From NCBI GenBank assembly GCA_963781195.1, contig CAWAEZ010000004.1:434001-498000 (forward strand): a DNA stretch of 64,000 nt, read 5' to 3'. A model generated the notes under the pieces. It worked only from the letters and a program-made list of their open reading frames with translations. It did no database searches and was not told the origin of the DNA. A program made the translations under genes and the position numbers. Below are positions 62,773 to 64,000 of this stretch, piece after piece. Origin of the DNA: JAJPKK01 sp963781195 (GTDB taxonomy: Bacteria; Pseudomonadota; Alphaproteobacteria; Rhizobiales; Xanthobacteraceae). Position 1 is the stretch's first letter. Each line of letters opens with the position of its first letter.

Positions 62773-63168
62773 TTACTGTCTGGCCCCTTCCGCGCTGCTG
62801 TCGTCGCTCAGCGCGGTATCGAGGCAGGTAATGAGGCTTTCTTCGGTGAACGGCTTGCTCAGGTAGCCGATCGCGCCGGCCGTGAGAACGCGGGCGCGGA
62901 TTTGCTCGTCGGGAAACGCGGTCACGAAGATGGTCGGCATGCAACGACCTTGCGAAATCAGCCGGCGCTGAAGGTCGGCGCCGCTGAGGCCCGGCATCTG
63001 CATGTCGGTAATCAGGCATGACGTGCGATTGACGAATTCGGAGCTCAGAAACTCCTCTGCAGAGGAGAAAGTCGCCGCGTGGTAGCCAAGGGATCTCACC
63101 AGTCCTTTGGTCGCCTCTCGCATCGATTCATCGTCGTCTACGATCGAAATGAGGAGAGTTCTGCGCAA
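62773..63168 (-). CDS. Single-domain response regulator (receiver only), TTG start
   Basis: The 131-residue protein is a CheY-like receiver without an output domain. It has the acidic pair (IVDDDES), phospho-acceptor Asp in LITDMQMPGLSG, the conserved Thr (FVTAFPD) and Lys in YLSKPF. The receiver resembles the FixJ subgroup. The start is TTG at 63168 with AAGGAG seven bases upstream. It lies downstream of a FixJ-type regulator gene on the same strand, separated by hairpin repeats. Confidence 0.88.
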   Translation of the reverse strand: MRRTLLISIVDDDESMREATKGLVRSLGYHAATFSSAEEFLSSEFVNRTSCLITDMQMPGLSGADLQRRLISQGRCMPTIFVTAFPDEQIRARVLTAGAIGYLSKPFTEESLITCLDTALSDDSSAEGARQ

Positions 63169-63208
63169 AGTCGGCGCTCCTTGGTCTTCTTAATTGCGAC
63201 GTCTGGAG

Positions 63209-63304
63209 GCCGGTGCCCCACCGGCGACTTTTACCGTGGTCGCCGATGCCCCACCGGCGACTGATCGCGTCGTCGCCGATGCCCCACCGGCGACTGATAC
63301 CGCC
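63209..63304. repeat. Three 33-bp direct repeats, each with an internal hairpin
   Basis: The core TGCCCCACCGGCGAC recurs at 63214, 63247 and 63280, a period of exactly 33 bases. In copies 2 and 3, GTCGCCG upstream pairs with CGGCGAC downstream to form a seven-base stem around a nine-base loop; the first copy is diverged on its left. The array lies between two response-regulator genes on the same strand. Confidence 0.85.
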
Positions 63305-63358
63305 GAGAGAATCCAACATCCGGGACACCGTGGGATACTATACATTGGTTTAGGCGCC

Positions 63359-63994
63359 TCATTGCGGGGCCCGGCGAATACCGAGGACGTCCGCCATCCT
63401 CACCAGATCGGCGAGCGAGCGCGCGGTCATCTTTCGCATCACGTTGCCACGATGCACCTTCACCGTGATTTCGCTCACGCCGAGCTTCGCCGCGATCTGT
63501 TTGTTCATCAGTCCGGAGGTGACGAACCCCATCACCTCCTGTTCGCGCGGCGTCAGCGATTTAAAGTGCTGCTTCACGTCGTGGACTGTGCTGTCCTGCT
63601 CTCGCCGTGAGCGATCGCGCTCGAGCGCGATGCCGACGGAATCGAGCAGCTCCTGATCGCGAAACGGCTTGGTGAGAAACTCCACCGCACCGGCCTTCAT
63701 CGCGCGCACCGTCATCGGGATGTCGCCATGGCCGGTGATGAAGATGATCGGAATGTGCACGTTCGCGCGGGCGAGCTCGGTCTGGAAGTCGAGCCCGCTC
63801 AATCCCGGCAGCCGGACGTCGAGGACGAGACAGCTCGGCGTGTCGGGCAGCTTGCTCTTGAGAAATTCCGCGGCGGCGCCGAACAACTCGACGCGCAATC
63901 CGACCGACCGGAACAGGCTTTTGAGGGCCTCGCGAATCGACTCGTCGTCGTCGATGACGAAGACAACCGGCTGCACCTCGGACGGCCCCTTCAT
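63359..63994 (-). CDS. FixJ-family two-component response regulator
   Basis: The protein (211 residues from the ATG at 63994) has a receiver domain (VIDDDESIREAL, LVLDVRLPGLSG, IFITGHGDIPM, FLTKPFRDQ) and a LuxR/FixJ-type helix-turn-helix (SLTPREQEVMGFVTSGLMNK, then IAAKLGVSEITVKVHRGNVM). Phosphorylation of the Asp in LVLDV should release the DNA-binding domain. A GTG at 64000, at the very edge, is in frame, so the start could lie a few codons upstream. A partner histidine kinase, if adjacent, would be outside the window. Confidence 0.9.
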   Translation of the reverse strand: MKGPSEVQPVVFVIDDDESIREALKSLFRSVGLRVELFGAAAEFLKSKLPDTPSCLVLDVRLPGLSGLDFQTELARANVHIPIIFITGHGDIPMTVRAMKAGAVEFLTKPFRDQELLDSVGIALERDRSRREQDSTVHDVKQHFKSLTPREQEVMGFVTSGLMNKQIAAKLGVSEITVKVHRGNVMRKMTARSLADLVRMADVLGIRRAPQ

Positions 63995-64000
63995 TGCCAC

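Noticed and set aside
63209..63304. CRISPR-like array
   Set aside because: There are only three units with six-base gaps that are not spacer-like; it is a tandem hairpin repeat.
1..64000. rRNA, tRNA, riboswitch, prophage and integrase genes
   Set aside because: I looked for cloverleaf arms with conserved T-loop sequence, known riboswitch cores and integrase/transposase motifs and found none that held up.

Overview
The window is strongly G+C-rich with dense, mostly overlapping coding. Its gene content (many Bug/TctC-type binding proteins, FixJ-type response regulators, a FixK-like box, AsmA and RND genes, and several families of short palindromic intergenic repeats) fits an alphaproteobacterium of the order Rhizobiales/Hyphomicrobiales, most like the Nitrobacteraceae/Xanthobacteraceae. 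This placement is inferred from content. No rRNA or tRNA gene, CRISPR array, insertion sequence with a transposase, or phage module was seen.

Region 1 (1-23.4 kb) is envelope and signalling. It holds a SLOG-like membrane protein cut by the left edge, and an AsmA-like protein with a long five-residue repeat and a TPR tail. A caspase-like pseudoenzyme follows with nearly the same TPR tail. Next come an OmpA protein, an RND adaptor-permease pair, a Crp-type regulator with a perfect TGTGA-N6-TCACA site in its promoter region, a second AsmA protein, a HAMP-GAF adenylate cyclase, an orphan RND-type adaptor, a DUF2147 protein preceded by a second perfect Crp-type site, and an ABC exporter. Cyclase, receptor and operators lie within 7 kb and look like a local cAMP circuit.

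Region 2 (23.5-37.1 kb) is the most unusual part: six paralogous PQQ-dependent alcohol dehydrogenases, two leftward and four rightward, around a small secreted protein of unknown function, with a c-type cytochrome at the left end. All six carry the Asp-Tyr-Asp signature of lanthanide-dependent enzymes, yet lack the vicinal Cys pair and have Asp where the family usually has its metal-binding Glu. One copy has a one-base frameshift. The 3' end of the last copy is duplicated twice downstream, each time beside a palindromic element.

Region 3 (37.2-44.4 kb) is carbon uptake and catabolism: an SDR, a tripartite tricarboxylate transporter set (tctA frameshifted), HpcH/HpaI and class II aldolases, and a transglutaminase-like protein.

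Region 4 (44.5-51.5 kb) has a leftward operon with overlapping genes (pentapeptide-repeat protein, NosR-like FMN/Fe-S membrane protein, ApbE flavin transferase). It diverges from a seventh PQQ dehydrogenase, which keeps the canonical Cys-Cys and Glu and is followed by two c-type cytochromes. Regions 2 and 4 share paralogous cytochromes and probably form one periplasmic oxidation system.

Region 5 (51.6-64 kb) holds an amidase, a cupin enzyme with an unusual leader ORF, three solute-binding proteins, a DUF3300 protein, a small membrane protein, a phosphoesterase/kinase-UspA pair under a FixK-like box, and two response regulators separated by hairpin repeats.
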